Source: a virus. Taken from it: a stretch of DNA of 56,048 nt. Below are positions 16,439 to 24,840 of the stretch, in pieces (positions within the stretch are counted from its first letter, which is position 1; every line of letters starts with the position of its first letter). Made by a program: the position numbers and the translations under genes. The stretch is taken from the IMG/VR virus record IMGVR_UViG_3300032286_000209, positions 1 to 56,048 of that record. One strand, written 5' to 3'. The notes under the pieces are model-generated. The model searched no databases and was not told the origin of the DNA. It saw nothing but the letters and a program-made list of their open reading frames with translations.

Positions 16439-16830
16439 TTTGATTTCCTTTTCAATTTCTCACTAAGAGTTTTTACCTTATGGCAATCCAGACACAATAT
16501 CTGAAAGCCTACCACTTCACAGTACATGTTCTCAATGTACTTATCCCAACTAACAAACCCGATAACTGGATCCACTACAGGATGGATATGATCTACCTGT
16601 ACATCATTAGCTACAAACTCTCCAGTGCATGCAGCGCATCTGTAATGCTGTGCCAACTTACCTGTCTTCTTATTTTCTTTTCTTCCTACCAGAGCATCCC
16701 TTAGTGCTGCATACTTAGGAGGCCACCTACGCGAGGCAGACCTCAGGGCTGATGTTACGAAGCTTCGATACCTAGCCTCTGTCCACTCACCACCATTACG
16801 GGGTTTGATGGTTTGTTTCTTAGAGGCCAT
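16435..16830 (-). CDS. HNH nuclease-like phage protein
   Basis: A 131-residue protein with RCAACTGEFVANDVQVDHIH (about residues 63-82), later VGFQILCLDCHKVKT. The paired CxxC motifs and the DHI...H segment form the HNH (treble-clef, beta-beta-alpha metal) nuclease core. The basic N-terminus (RYRSFVTSALRSASRRWPPK) probably binds DNA. This version is common in phage replication operons rather than as an intron-type homing enzyme. It could nick DNA at replication or packaging sites; this is inferred. Confidence 0.85.
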   Translation of the reverse strand: MASKKQTIKPRNGGEWTEARYRSFVTSALRSASRRWPPKYAALRDALVGRKENKKTGKLAQHYRCAACTGEFVANDVQVDHIHPVVDPVIGFVSWDKYIENMYCEVVGFQILCLDCHKVKTLSEKLKRKSK

Positions 16831-16836
16831 CGGTAT

Positions 16837-17109
16837 CTATAGTCCCATCTTGTCAAGCTTGTTGACAATGAGTTGGGCATACCCAGCAATATCTTGCCAG
16901 CTATCTTTGTAATAAGGATCGCCATTAACAATGCGGGCAATCTTATTAGCAATCATGTCCAAGCTTTCACGCATATCATCCTGAGCAGCTTCGTTTATCA
17001 TGGCTCCGTTAGCTATGATGCGCTTTATCTCTTGGCTGGTGGTGGCTACATTGATGTACTCACCGTAGCGATCTCCTCGCTGCTCCAATATCTCAGCTAC
17101 AGAAGTCAT
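16837..17109 (-). CDS. DUF6378-like conserved phage protein
   Basis: A 90-residue protein starting SVAEILEQRGDRYGEYIN and containing MRESLDMIANKIARIVNGDP and then SWQDIAGYAQLIVNKL. This is the pattern of DUF6378 ('ILxxRGxRYG...LxMIxxKIARIxNGDPxYxDSWxDIAGYA'), seen in many phages near nucleotide genes. The helical plan recalls MazG-like and dUTPase-like all-alpha enzymes, but no proven activity is known to me. The start overlaps the upstream stop (ATGA). Confidence 0.82.
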   Translation of the reverse strand: MTSVAEILEQRGDRYGEYINVATTSQEIKRIIANGAMINEAAQDDMRESLDMIANKIARIVNGDPYYKDSWQDIAGYAQLIVNKLDKMGL

Positions 17110-17471
17110 TGCACCCCTCCTACAGTGGGAGTATTGATATCGAAAGAGCGGAGGTCTTTGTCTAGGTCAGCAAAGCTGTTGTGATTGACATCGTAATCAA
17201 CATCAATCGCGTTGTGTGCATAGAACTTATTGCAGTGATCCATTATCTCTGTTGCCACTTCTTCGTTGCTTTCCATGAGTGGGACAACAGAGGCCAGCAA
17301 TACTGCCATGCCAATCATATCGTCCATTGCTTCCTTAGAAATAGTGACAGGGCCAAAGCCACTAATAACAACTTCAAATGTCTGATCCCACTGCCCATCT
17401 TCTCCCACATGAGGGCGCAAGATAATCGCAACATCATTGGGCTGTAGATCATTCTTAGGATTCCTTTTCAT
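17106..17471 (-). CDS. Conserved hypothetical phage protein
   Basis: A 121-residue protein; the start at 17471 (MKRNPKNDLQPNDVAIILRP) overlaps the exonuclease stop by four bases, which favours it over the longer ORF from 17498. The middle, VVISGFGPVTISKEAMDDMI and then GMAVLLASVVPLMESNEE, shows a beta-rich N-terminal half and a hydrophobic helix. Similar proteins are found beside phage exonuclease or polymerase genes. No enzymatic motif is seen. Confidence 0.72.
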   Translation of the reverse strand: MKRNPKNDLQPNDVAIILRPHVGEDGQWDQTFEVVISGFGPVTISKEAMDDMIGMAVLLASVVPLMESNEEVATEIMDHCNKFYAHNAIDVDYDVNHNSFADLDKDLRSFDINTPTVGGVQ

Positions 17472-18187
17472 ACTGTGTCCTTCATCGGTGGTTGCCATAG
17501 TTCATCCTCATATCTTCTAAGCCAGAGCAGTCTGGCATTCTCTATAACTCTTTCCTCGTTCCCCTCATACTGCTCTAAACAAATGGAATACATTTCCATT
17601 TCATCTGTTGCTTCTGATAGGAGTTTGTCAGCAGTGACGGGGCCAACCCCTTTTATGCCTATGATATTATCAGCGGAATCCCCTGTTAATATTTGTTTGT
17701 AGAATCTATACATACCCTCTTCAGGAGTTATGTTATATCCTACCTTCTTTACAAAATTATAGTGCCAGCCAGCTATCTGATCTAAATCTTTATCGACAGA
17801 AGCAATGACAAAATTACTTTGCAACTTAGTTGCTTCTATTGCTATAGCATCATCAGCTTCTTGACCATCAATAATAACAGCGCCCCAATCATCTACCAAA
17901 TGTTTTCTCAACAGCGGTAAGTGTTGTGGTTTAGGCGCTGTCCTATTACCTTTATACACAGCAGTGGTTGCTATGTCTAGTCTGAAATTATTCTTACCTG
18001 TTAGGTAGAGTTTCCATTCATCGGCATAACAACCACTGTATGTATTATCAACGCCAATCAGTAGGATGTCGGTGAGATAACTGTTAAGAGATCTCTTAGC
18101 TGTTTTCCCATCGTCATCCTTACAAGCAAATGCTATGCGATAGGCAATAATGTCAGAGTCAACTAACGCTATCACCTTGCTTTGCAT
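17468..18187 (-). CDS. 5'-3' exonuclease (PIN/FEN-like, H3TH)
   Basis: A 239-residue nuclease of the phage 5'-exonuclease/flap endonuclease family. It starts VIALVDSDIIAYRIAFAC, with the metal-binding Asp residues (D10, D12), has VYKGNRTAPKPQHLPLLRK in the arch region, DGQEADDAIAIEA (about 107-119) with the acidic cluster, VIASVDKDLDQIAGWHYNFV, and the helix-three-turn-helix GDSADNIIGIKGVGPVTADK (about 168-187). It would remove RNA primers and process 5' flaps, working with the family-A polymerase, which lacks such a domain. Confidence 0.92.
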   Translation of the reverse strand: MQSKVIALVDSDIIAYRIAFACKDDDGKTAKRSLNSYLTDILLIGVDNTYSGCYADEWKLYLTGKNNFRLDIATTAVYKGNRTAPKPQHLPLLRKHLVDDWGAVIIDGQEADDAIAIEATKLQSNFVIASVDKDLDQIAGWHYNFVKKVGYNITPEEGMYRFYKQILTGDSADNIIGIKGVGPVTADKLLSEATDEMEMYSICLEQYEGNEERVIENARLLWLRRYEDELWQPPMKDTV

Positions 18188-18192
18188 TGTTG

Positions 18193-18402
18193 TTACTGAT
18201 CAAGATCTTCTAGGGGAAGTTCCATTTGGGCAGAATCTTCCGCAGCTTGTGCTGCCTGTGCCGCCTGTGCTGCTTCAACTTGAGGGATAGCCTGTCGTTG
18301 AATCTCATTGATGTGAGGAGCAGCCGCCTTATAAGGCAGTTCTCCCATACCAGTAAGCATCATATTAACGGTATCGATGTGCAAATTTAGTGTGATAAGC
18401 AT
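18193..18402 (-). CDS. Small conserved phage protein
   Basis: A 69-residue protein starting MLITLNLHIDTVNMMLTGMG. The N-terminal 45 residues match a small phage family ('LTLNLxxDxVNxVLxGLGELPxK...I..IQ.QA'), and the C-terminal part is Ala/Gln-rich (VEAAQAAQAAQAAEDSAQ), ending acidic. It lies between the exonuclease and the ssDNA-binding protein gene, so it may belong to the replication complex. The function is unknown. Confidence 0.75.
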   Translation of the reverse strand: MLITLNLHIDTVNMMLTGMGELPYKAAAPHINEIQRQAIPQVEAAQAAQAAQAAEDSAQMELPLEDLDQ

Positions 18403-18414
18403 TCCAGTTTTCCT

Positions 18415-18828
18415 TTACAAAATATCTTCATCATCAAGAGCAGACTCAGCGCCAAACTCAACAAGACCTGTAATCACAATCTTACCCAAGGACGGGCTGA
18501 TGCCCTTCTTGTTTTTGTAAGACCACTCATACGCACCAACCAAAGCCTTAGCTTTGCTTCCATTGCCAATGGCTTCTTCAATCAGATCACCGTCTGCATC
18601 AAACACCTTGATGGGCGACTGACTCTTGCAAGTGATATACCGACCTTGCTCAGCCTTCTTATCTTCACCAGTTTGAACACTGATACCCATTGCTTCCAAA
18701 GCATCGACAGCAGCATCGCTCAGATTGCACAGGTTAAGCTGATACTTACCTGACATATCATTCACTTTGGTATGCTGACACCAGAACACATCAGCTTTAA
18801 TCTTAACTCGCTTTGATAAATCTGCCAT
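18415..18828 (-). CDS. Single-stranded DNA-binding protein, T7 gp2.5-like
   Basis: A 137-residue protein. It carries KVNDMSGKYQLNLCNLSDAA (about 21-40), GRYITCKSQSPIKVFDADGD (about 62-81) and GNGSKAKALVGAYEWSYKNK (about 88-107), which follow the OB-fold SSB of T7-like and related phages. The acidic C-terminus SALDDEDIL is the usual contact for polymerase and helicase. It would coat ssDNA at the fork and favour strand annealing. The start is preceded by AAAGGAAATAGT. Confidence 0.85.
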   Translation of the reverse strand: MADLSKRVKIKADVFWCQHTKVNDMSGKYQLNLCNLSDAAVDALEAMGISVQTGEDKKAEQGRYITCKSQSPIKVFDADGDLIEEAIGNGSKAKALVGAYEWSYKNKKGISPSLGKIVITGLVEFGAESALDDEDIL

Positions 18829-18895
18829 ACTATTTCCTTTATGAAAAATAAAAATCCACTTGTATCGTCAGTGGCAAGAACGCCTCTTTCAAGGA

Positions 18896-19384
18896 CTACG
18901 CATTTGTAATGTCTAAATAATCAGCAGCTTTTCTAAGTAAAGCTGCATCATCTTTCAACATTCCAATTGCCCTATTACATTGATTACACAGTAACCCCCG
19001 AACTTTTCCGGTATCATGATTGTGATCTACAGCAAAACTCCATTTTGCCCTGTCCCCTAATACATTGTTTTCTGTAGCCTCACAAATACCACACTTATTG
19101 TTTTGCTTCTTTAACAGAGAGTAATAAATATCCAGATCTATTCCATACCTTGATTTAAGGTTGTTCTTTCTTACACTTAATTTAGAAGAATCTGAATTGT
19201 TTTCTTTCCATTTTTTTCTACTTAAGTCATCACAGTCTTTGCACCTGTAGGATTTACCATCACTTTTATTTTTATAGTTATAAAAAGAATCAAATGATTT
19301 TCTACAACCACAAACGCAGCAGTCTTTTTCCTGCTCTTCTATGTCCTTCTCAATCTGACTTTTTGTACGCTTTAACTTAGGCAT
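18896..19384 (-). CDS. Endonuclease VII-type HNH nuclease, probably a free-standing homing endonuclease
   Basis: A 162-residue protein. The N-terminus has a zinc site (CCVCGCRKSFDSFY...YRCKDCDDLSR). The catalytic part is KCGICEATENNVLGDRAKWS and then VDHNHDTGKVRGLLCNQCN, typical of recombination endonuclease VII (CxxC ... DHxH ... CxxCN). It stands alone between the SSB and polymerase genes with a strong AGGAGGAATT ribosome site and is more AT-rich and Lys/Asn-rich than its neighbours. That suggests a mobile gene of the HEG type, although a Holliday-junction resolvase role is also possible. Confidence 0.85.
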   Translation of the reverse strand: MPKLKRTKSQIEKDIEEQEKDCCVCGCRKSFDSFYNYKNKSDGKSYRCKDCDDLSRKKWKENNSDSSKLSVRKNNLKSRYGIDLDIYYSLLKKQNNKCGICEATENNVLGDRAKWSFAVDHNHDTGKVRGLLCNQCNRAIGMLKDDAALLRKAADYLDITNA

Positions 19385-19441
19385 AATTCCTCCTGCCTAA
19401 GTTGTATCAGTCAATGACATTTATGTCAATACTATCATTGA

Positions 19442-21268
19442 TTAATGTGTTTGTTGCCAGTTGTTGCCGATCTTTCCTTCGGCAGCAACAGGACATCTGA
19501 ATTTTAGCACAATACCAGCAGTGGTAGCGGCCTCCTCAATAATCTTCATTGCTTTCTCTGCATCCTCTTTAGCAACTTCCCATTGAGTTTCATCGTGGAC
19601 AAAAGCAATAAGCTTTGCATTTATTCCATGCGCCTTCAATGCTTCGTCACACTCCACCAGCCACTGCTTAGCCACAATAGCACCAGCAGATTGCAGCAGG
19701 GTGTTTAAGGCAGCGTGTGCATTCCTAACCCATACCTTTCTACCGTCTAGTGCTGGTAGCAAACCATTAGCAGACAGCCTAGCTATTTTCTCCTTGAGCT
19801 TCTTAAGTGCTGGAGTATTATCCAAGAAGTTATCAATAAGCTTCTTACCTTTTGTTGGTGTCACACCAGCAGTTAAACCAATCTTAGCCGCACCTGCACC
19901 ATAGAGCATGGCATAGGTCATGGTTTTAGTTTGGTTTCTAAACTTCTTATGTTCAGGATTGCTGTCATCCTTCACTGTACCCTTTGGCACTAGTCCAAAA
20001 GCTTGGCAGTTCATCCAATGCACATCACCCTTCAAGAGTTCCTCTTGCCACCGATCGTCCTGCATGTAGTGGGCTAGGCAGCGTAGCTCAATGCCGCTAA
20101 GGTCAACACCCACCTGCACATTGCCCTGCTCCACCGTCCACATCTCTCTGCATTCAGCGCCATAGGGCGTGTCAGGATTGACTGCTGGCACTTGTCCCAT
20201 GTTGGGACTGCTGTGGGTACAGCGGCCCGTCACAGCCCCGTTGGTGATGATGCGTCCATGCACCCTACCATCGTCTTGAACAAACTCCATCCAGCTACTG
20301 ATCTGTGCTGTGCGTTTCTGCAACATCAGATACTCAGCAACCAGCTTAGCTTCGGGCAGATCTATACCTTGCAGCACTGTCTCGTCCACAATGACATTGC
20401 CCTTCTCTGTGTGCTTGTCAAACTTCACACCAAGGGCAGACAATCGCTCAGCAATCTGTTGCCTACTGCCAGCATTGAACAGATGCTCCCTCACTTTCAT
20501 CGGCCCAGCTACGGCTTCCTTTATCAGGGAGGGTTTGCAGCCATCTTGTCGAAGCAAGGCTAGAAGTTCTGTCTTAGTCTCTGCTTTGTATTCCTTCCAA
20601 GAGCCATCGAACACTGTCCAATACTGCGGGGTTTTGAGTGTCTCATAGGTGGGCTTAAACACTTCCTGCATCTTGCATTCAATGTCAGACATGCGCCCAA
20701 TCAAGTGTGCATGCAGAGACATAGCCTTCGGCATGTCCAACTTGAAGCCGTTGTCTTCCATCTGCTTACAGATGATGGCAACCTTATGCTCAAGCTCAAT
20801 GCTTTGGGTACTGAACTTATCTTTTTCAAGAAGAGTTATTAGGTGTTGATGTAGCTTCTTAAGAAGCAGCACATCCTGCTCACAATAAGTAGCCATCGCC
20901 ATAGACCAGCCAGCATCATAGTCAGTGAAGTCTATCTTGTGGCACTTGAGCCTAATGCCCCACGCCTGTAGGCTATGAGACGCTGGTACTTTCTGTCCCT
21001 CTATGAATGCAATGTCCACATCGGGGTTGTGCAGCCGTGAGAGGATTAGTGTGTCTATTAAACAGGCATTGGGGATGGTGACATCCCACACCCTCTTGAG
21101 TACAGGAGCATCAAAACCAATAATGTTATGCCCACATACTTGGTTGCCTTCAAGATATTCTTGTAGTCCATCTCTGTTTCTCCAGTGTTTTACTTCACCG
21201 TCCTTCTCTGTAACGCAGAGCCATATCTGTTTGTGCTTTGTATCGGTTTCGATATCCAAGTAAATCAT
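19442..21268 (-). CDS. DNA polymerase, family A, with 3'-5' exonuclease
   Basis: A 608-residue T7-like replicative polymerase. The exonuclease motifs are intact: D5/E7 in YLDIETD, GHNIIGFDAP with D53, and YCEQDVLLL with Y128 and D132. Polymerase motif A is VGVDLSGIELR (D389), motif B is R444-NQT-K448-TMT-Y452-AML-Y456-G457, and motif C is FVHDE (H558, D559, E560). The O-helix residue equivalent to E. coli F762 is therefore Tyr, as in T7. It lacks the 5'-nuclease domain, which is encoded separately. The length is a little shorter than T7 gp5 (704). Confidence 0.95.
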   Translation of the reverse strand: MIYLDIETDTKHKQIWLCVTEKDGEVKHWRNRDGLQEYLEGNQVCGHNIIGFDAPVLKRVWDVTIPNACLIDTLILSRLHNPDVDIAFIEGQKVPASHSLQAWGIRLKCHKIDFTDYDAGWSMAMATYCEQDVLLLKKLHQHLITLLEKDKFSTQSIELEHKVAIICKQMEDNGFKLDMPKAMSLHAHLIGRMSDIECKMQEVFKPTYETLKTPQYWTVFDGSWKEYKAETKTELLALLRQDGCKPSLIKEAVAGPMKVREHLFNAGSRQQIAERLSALGVKFDKHTEKGNVIVDETVLQGIDLPEAKLVAEYLMLQKRTAQISSWMEFVQDDGRVHGRIITNGAVTGRCTHSSPNMGQVPAVNPDTPYGAECREMWTVEQGNVQVGVDLSGIELRCLAHYMQDDRWQEELLKGDVHWMNCQAFGLVPKGTVKDDSNPEHKKFRNQTKTMTYAMLYGAGAAKIGLTAGVTPTKGKKLIDNFLDNTPALKKLKEKIARLSANGLLPALDGRKVWVRNAHAALNTLLQSAGAIVAKQWLVECDEALKAHGINAKLIAFVHDETQWEVAKEDAEKAMKIIEEAATTAGIVLKFRCPVAAEGKIGNNWQQTH

Positions 21269-21277
21269 TTACTTCTT

Positions 21278-22882
21278 TCATAACAGGGTTTCTTCTTGGG
21301 CTTCTATCTCAAACATGCGGCCTGTCTCTTTGTTGTAGAGCAGGTTGCAAGCAGGGCCAGTGATTCCACTGAAGCGGTTCTTCAACACCCTAACCTTCGT
21401 AGTGTTTCGTTCCACTAAGTCTTCGGCCTGACCATTACGCTCTAGTCCAATCACCATGTCGCTAAGCTGGGCAATGGATCCACTACCGCGAAGCTGTGCC
21501 AGTGAGGTGGCTGCGCCTTCTTCATGCCCAATGTTCTGTGGACGCTTGAGATGGCTCACGATTATAAGCGCAATGTTTGTCTCTTGCACAAGCATGCGGA
21601 GCTTAGTCATAATTTCATCAAGAGCCTTACGCTCATCGCCGCTTTCCTGTGCAGACACAATGATGGACAAGTGGTCTAGGAATACATACTTGCAGGACAT
21701 GCCCTTAGCTAGGTAGCGCACACGGTTGATGATGTTCTCCACTGCTGTGCTACCAAAGTGATCGAACAAGTACAGCCGCCCTGTGCCTAGTGTGCGTTCA
21801 AACGCATCACGCCGCTGCTCAGGAGTTGCCACCACATCAGGTAGATGCAGGGGTGCGTTAGCTGCCAGCGACATCACAGACAGGCCCGTCTTCTTAACAC
21901 TCTCTTCCAAGAACATCAGGCCAATGTTGTCGTGGGTTTTCTGTAGAAGATGCCACACAATCTCTCGCAGCACTTGGCTCTTGCCCAAGCCACTACCTGC
22001 TGTCACTGTCACCAGTTCACCAAAGCGTAGGCCATAGGTTAAGTCGTTTAGTCCTGCCCAAGGGTAGGTGCAGTCTGCTGGTGGCATAGGCTTAGACACC
22101 AGTTCCCACATGCTGGATCCGCTGACAATCCCATCAGGGACATACGCCTCAGATCTCCACCACCGCTCTACAAACTTAGCCTCGCCGTTGTCAGCCAGCC
22201 AATCGCATGCGTCTTTGTATTCAGGCACAGGCTTGAACAACTTGCACTTACTGCCAAACAATTCAGCAACTTCTCTTGCGGCCTTCTGCCCTACGGCATC
22301 GCCATCAAAGCATACGACAACGGTTTCAAAGCTAGAGATATATTCGTACTGAGCCTTGCAATCTTTGACAGCAGAGCTAGCACCGTTGCGGATGGATACA
22401 ACGGGATACTTAGATCCTGTCATCTGGAAAGCAGCTAGTGCATCAAACTCGCCCTCAACAATGGTGAGATATTTACCACCAGAGGGAAATAGGTTTTGTC
22501 CAAACAAGATTCCTTTAGACCAGCTACCCACTGCACTGAACTTCTTATCAGCTACAGCCCTAACTTTGGCAGCAACCAATTGACTATTGCTATCGTAGTA
22601 GGGAAAGTAATAGCTGTCGCCTTCTTTGACAACACCATATTTCTCCATTGTGCTTTTGCTAATGCGCCGATCAGATACACTGACAGCAACTCCTTCTTTA
22701 AATACTTTCAAAGCGGAGGAGACAACTTCAACTTCTTCATCAATCACTATATAAATTTCCTGTTGGTTAGTGGAGGGTGTGAATGTATTACATACAAAAC
22801 ACTTCGTGCTGTGGTCTTCGTTCATTGATAAGCCATCGCTACTGCCACAAGTAGGGCATGGCATGTGAGTTTTTATAAACAC
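21278..22882 (-). CDS. DNA primase-helicase fusion, T7 gp4-like
   Basis: A 534-residue bifunctional protein that primes and unwinds at the fork. The zinc-binding module is CPTC...CFVC (C9, C12, C28, C31). The Toprim fold shows IVEGEFDALAAF (E143) and CFDGDAVGQ (D193, D195). The RecA-like helicase has Walker A GSGLGKS (296-302), Walker B YVFLDH (D403) and IVSHLKRP (about 441-448). The usual start is ambiguous: GTG at 22882 overlaps the upstream gene, while ATG at 22864 begins just before the zinc Cys. The polymerase gene follows 9 bases later. Confidence 0.93.
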   Translation of the reverse strand: MFIKTHMPCPTCGSSDGLSMNEDHSTKCFVCNTFTPSTNQQEIYIVIDEEVEVVSSALKVFKEGVAVSVSDRRISKSTMEKYGVVKEGDSYYFPYYDSNSQLVAAKVRAVADKKFSAVGSWSKGILFGQNLFPSGGKYLTIVEGEFDALAAFQMTGSKYPVVSIRNGASSAVKDCKAQYEYISSFETVVVCFDGDAVGQKAAREVAELFGSKCKLFKPVPEYKDACDWLADNGEAKFVERWWRSEAYVPDGIVSGSSMWELVSKPMPPADCTYPWAGLNDLTYGLRFGELVTVTAGSGLGKSQVLREIVWHLLQKTHDNIGLMFLEESVKKTGLSVMSLAANAPLHLPDVVATPEQRRDAFERTLGTGRLYLFDHFGSTAVENIINRVRYLAKGMSCKYVFLDHLSIIVSAQESGDERKALDEIMTKLRMLVQETNIALIIVSHLKRPQNIGHEEGAATSLAQLRGSGSIAQLSDMVIGLERNGQAEDLVERNTTKVRVLKNRFSGITGPACNLLYNKETGRMFEIEAQEETLL

Positions 22883-23127
22883 CGAAGATAATTATAGATG
22901 GCTTTGCATGCTGCGTCTCCATTAACCAGTGGAGTATCCCAAGCACCATCTAGTCCGTGTTCTTTTCGATAGGCTTCAGTCAGCATCTGTATAGCATTCA
23001 ATGCTTTAATGAGAAGCTCTTTCTCAAGTTCCCCGCTTTTTGGTTCATACTTATCTCTCAAATAGTCTCGCTGTGCCTTGATGCATTCGGGATGCTGGCA
23101 GTGGTAGCCACAACTGTGATCGCTCAT
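22873..23127 (-). CDS. Small Cys/His-rich phage protein
   Basis: An 84-residue protein starting MSDHSCGYHCQHPECIKAQR. The N-terminal Cys/His pattern (C6, H9, C10, H12, C15) resembles a metal-binding mini-domain followed by a helix (KAQRDYLRDKYEPK), then LIKALNAIQMLTEAYRKEHG and ending NYLRCL. Similar short ORFs with 'HCxxPxCIxAQRDxLR' occur in many phage early regions. The function is not known. The start overlaps the preceding stop by four bases, and the end overlaps the primase-helicase GTG. Confidence 0.72.
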   Translation of the reverse strand: MSDHSCGYHCQHPECIKAQRDYLRDKYEPKSGELEKELLIKALNAIQMLTEAYRKEHGLDGAWDTPLVNGDAACKAIYNYLRCL

Positions 23128-23381
23128 GTGTTCTTCTCCTTGAGTTTGGCTTCAATTTCTTCTTTAAAATAAAAAATCCCTGCTTCTCTGTTCAAAAGAT
23201 ACTTACTAGCAATAAATTTAAATTCATCAACATCAAGCCCCACCCATTCGCGCTGTGCTTTTGTTTGCCAGTAATGTACATCACACAAGTCGCCTTGATC
23301 AATGTCGGCTTTGTATAAGTTGAATTGGTAGCTGCCGCAGTTCCAATCGCCACACTTAAATGTGCATCTCCGTTCAGCCAC
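23124..23381 (-). CDS. Small protein with the QREWVGL...EAKLKEKNT module
   Basis: An 85-residue protein beginning at GTG 23381 (SD GAAGGAGACGAACA). The N-terminal half is Cys-rich (MAERRCTFKCGDWNCGSYQF, later DLCDVHYWQ), perhaps a zinc knuckle. The C-terminal half begins QREWVGLDVDEF and ends EEIEAKLKEKNT. The same framing motifs (QREWVGL ... IEAKLREKNT) end the protein at 23876-24487, though the residues between differ. The function is unknown. Confidence 0.72.
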   Translation of the reverse strand: MAERRCTFKCGDWNCGSYQFNLYKADIDQGDLCDVHYWQTKAQREWVGLDVDEFKFIASKYLLNREAGIFYFKEEIEAKLKEKNT

Positions 23382-23553
23382 TGTTCGTCTCCTTCAGAAA
23401 TTCAACATATTGATTAAGGCGGGCAAGCACAACAGGCTCTAGTGCTATCACTTTATTCTCGGAGTGATTAACTGCTAGCCAGATTTGGTAGCCATCAGTG
23501 CTGGCGTAAACACCATCGCCTAAATAAGTTGAATAGGAATCATCTTCAATCAT
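23374..23553 (-). CDS. Small conserved phage protein
   Basis: A 59-residue ORF from ATG at 23553 (after GGAGAAAACAA), starting MIEDDSYSTYLGDGVYASTD and ending LNQYVEFLKETNSG. Phage proteins of the form 'YLGDGVYAxxDGYQIxL...NxIxLEPxVLxxLNxYVexLK' are widespread early-region genes with no known function. The match includes the whole length, so the call is solid despite its small size. The stop overlaps the next GTG start. Confidence 0.85.
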   Translation of the reverse strand: MIEDDSYSTYLGDGVYASTDGYQIWLAVNHSENKVIALEPVVLARLNQYVEFLKETNSG

Positions 23554-23570
23554 TTGTTTTCTCCATTAAT

Positions 23571-23879
23571 TTATCGACTTACACTAATCTGTGCATCAGG
23601 GTTTGCAATACAGGCTTCAAGATAATTTGCAACAAAGGGAACGAAGTGTTCGTACATCCCCCAGCCAGTAGGACTATTGAATTTTTTAAACCTCGCCGGA
23701 TCTGACAGTAGCAAAGCCAATCCTTTGGACAGGGGTTCAATCAAATCGCGGGCGCAATAACCCATCTCATTGGCTAGCCACAATGCTTCATAGATGTTGG
23801 CTTCCCTTGCCATCTCGCCAAGATTGTGTGTGATGTTTGCGCTGTAAACGCTTTGAGTTAATGTGATGTCTAAGCTCAT
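23571..23879 (-). CDS. Conserved phage protein (MSLDITLTxxx...ITHNL family)
   Basis: A 102-residue protein starting MSLDITLTQSVYSANITHNL, with IYEALWLANEMGYCARDLIE and FKKFNSPTGWGMYEHFVPFV. This is a very common phage early protein ('NITHNLxxMAxEAGIYxxLWRP') of unknown function. It is all-helical in the middle and has no enzymatic motif. The start overlaps the upstream stop by four bases (ATGA). Confidence 0.82.
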   Translation of the reverse strand: MSLDITLTQSVYSANITHNLGEMAREANIYEALWLANEMGYCARDLIEPLSKGLALLLSDPARFKKFNSPTGWGMYEHFVPFVANYLEACIANPDAQISVSR

Positions 23880-24487
23880 GTGTTCTTCTCCCTGAGTTTG
23901 GCTTCGATGGCTTGGCCAATAAGAACTCTTGTTGGTTCAATGTCAGGGTTAAACATCACCGATTCATAGCACTCATCCACCTCAGTCTCCGTCAGCCCTA
24001 CCCATTCGCGCTGTGGTGGGGGGGTGAACACTGCGTACACGCATAGTTTTGCGTTTGATGCATTGCATTTACATGGCGGGCCAATGCATTTCCATTGCTC
24101 CTGCGCTGGCTGCACTAGGGCCGCTTTGATTGCGGCGATGGCGTTCGGTTCAAGCGGGTTAACAAACTTTGTGCCATCTTTGCCATGCCTAACAGCTATT
24201 GCGTTTTCCAGCGCCTCAAGCGCCAGCTTCAATGCTTCACGTTCGCTTACAGGCTCCTGCGCTGGCTGTGTTGCGGGTGAAGCGGTGTAAACCTGACCAC
24301 ATATATGGCACTGAACAACACCGTTAAATTGATTCCATTTGATTGCCTCTGTATACCCACAACATGGAAACGACACAGTTTCCTGCAACTTGTCCGCAAC
24401 CATGCGCCGCTTGGCTTGAAAGCCACCACCCCACATCCCCTGCCGCTTGGCAAGGTCATCGAACGCTTCGTCTTCTGCATCTTTCAT
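23876..24487 (-). CDS. Mosaic phage protein: zinc ribbon, PAQEP linker, QREWVGL module
   Basis: A 203-residue protein; ATG at 24487 overlaps the upstream stop (ATGA). It has a Cys-rich piece (PCCGYTEAIKWNQFNGVVQC, then HICG) that looks like a zinc ribbon (about residues 42-64), a linker with QPAQEPVSEREALKLALEAL, a second VQPAQEQWKCIGPPCKC stretch, and the closing module QREWVGLTETEVDECY ... AIEAKLREKNT. The pieces recur in many phage and metagenome ORFs as a mix-and-match set. A function cannot be assigned. Confidence 0.75.
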   Translation of the reverse strand: MKDAEDEAFDDLAKRQGMWGGGFQAKRRMVADKLQETVSFPCCGYTEAIKWNQFNGVVQCHICGQVYTASPATQPAQEPVSEREALKLALEALENAIAVRHGKDGTKFVNPLEPNAIAAIKAALVQPAQEQWKCIGPPCKCNASNAKLCVYAVFTPPPQREWVGLTETEVDECYESVMFNPDIEPTRVLIGQAIEAKLREKNT

Positions 24488-24840
24488 ATCGTTATCCACC
24501 AAAGAATGCCACTCAATGCAGCGGCAAATAAAACAAAACCAAATATAGCAATGACAACTTTCAAGAAGTCAAAGAACAGATCTCCACCAGCATCAGTGTC
24601 ATCATAGTTGTCCATACCTTTGTTCCTTTCTCTGATAGCTTGAACAATGCACCCTTGAACACCAACGGCATCATCTGTTGGCGCAACATCTTCTGCTTCG
24701 GCAATCTTGACGCACTCTTCATACACCTGTGAAGCCACCAGCTTAGCAAACTTTTCCTTATCGAAATGTTCGTAGCTTGCGCCCCATCCATACTCCTCTG
24801 TGGTGGTGGCTTGTTCAATTAACTTGTCGATGTTCTTCAT
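24484..24840 (-). CDS. Small helical protein with a C-terminal membrane span
   Basis: A 118-residue protein (MKNIDKLIEQATTTEEYGWG start; AGGAG lies 8 bases before ATG 24840). The N-terminal 75 residues, with YEHFDKEKFAKLVASQVYEE, match short phage proteins having 'F...LIVxECVKIAE'. The last 28 residues (FFDFLKVVIAIFGFVLFAAA and on to LWWITI) form a single membrane segment, giving an unusual soluble-plus-anchor combination. It could be a natural fusion of two small genes. The N-terminus overlaps the upstream gene by 26 bases. Confidence 0.68.
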   Translation of the reverse strand: MKNIDKLIEQATTTEEYGWGASYEHFDKEKFAKLVASQVYEECVKIAEAEDVAPTDDAVGVQGCIVQAIRERNKGMDNYDDTDAGGDLFFDFLKVVIAIFGFVLFAAALSGILWWITI

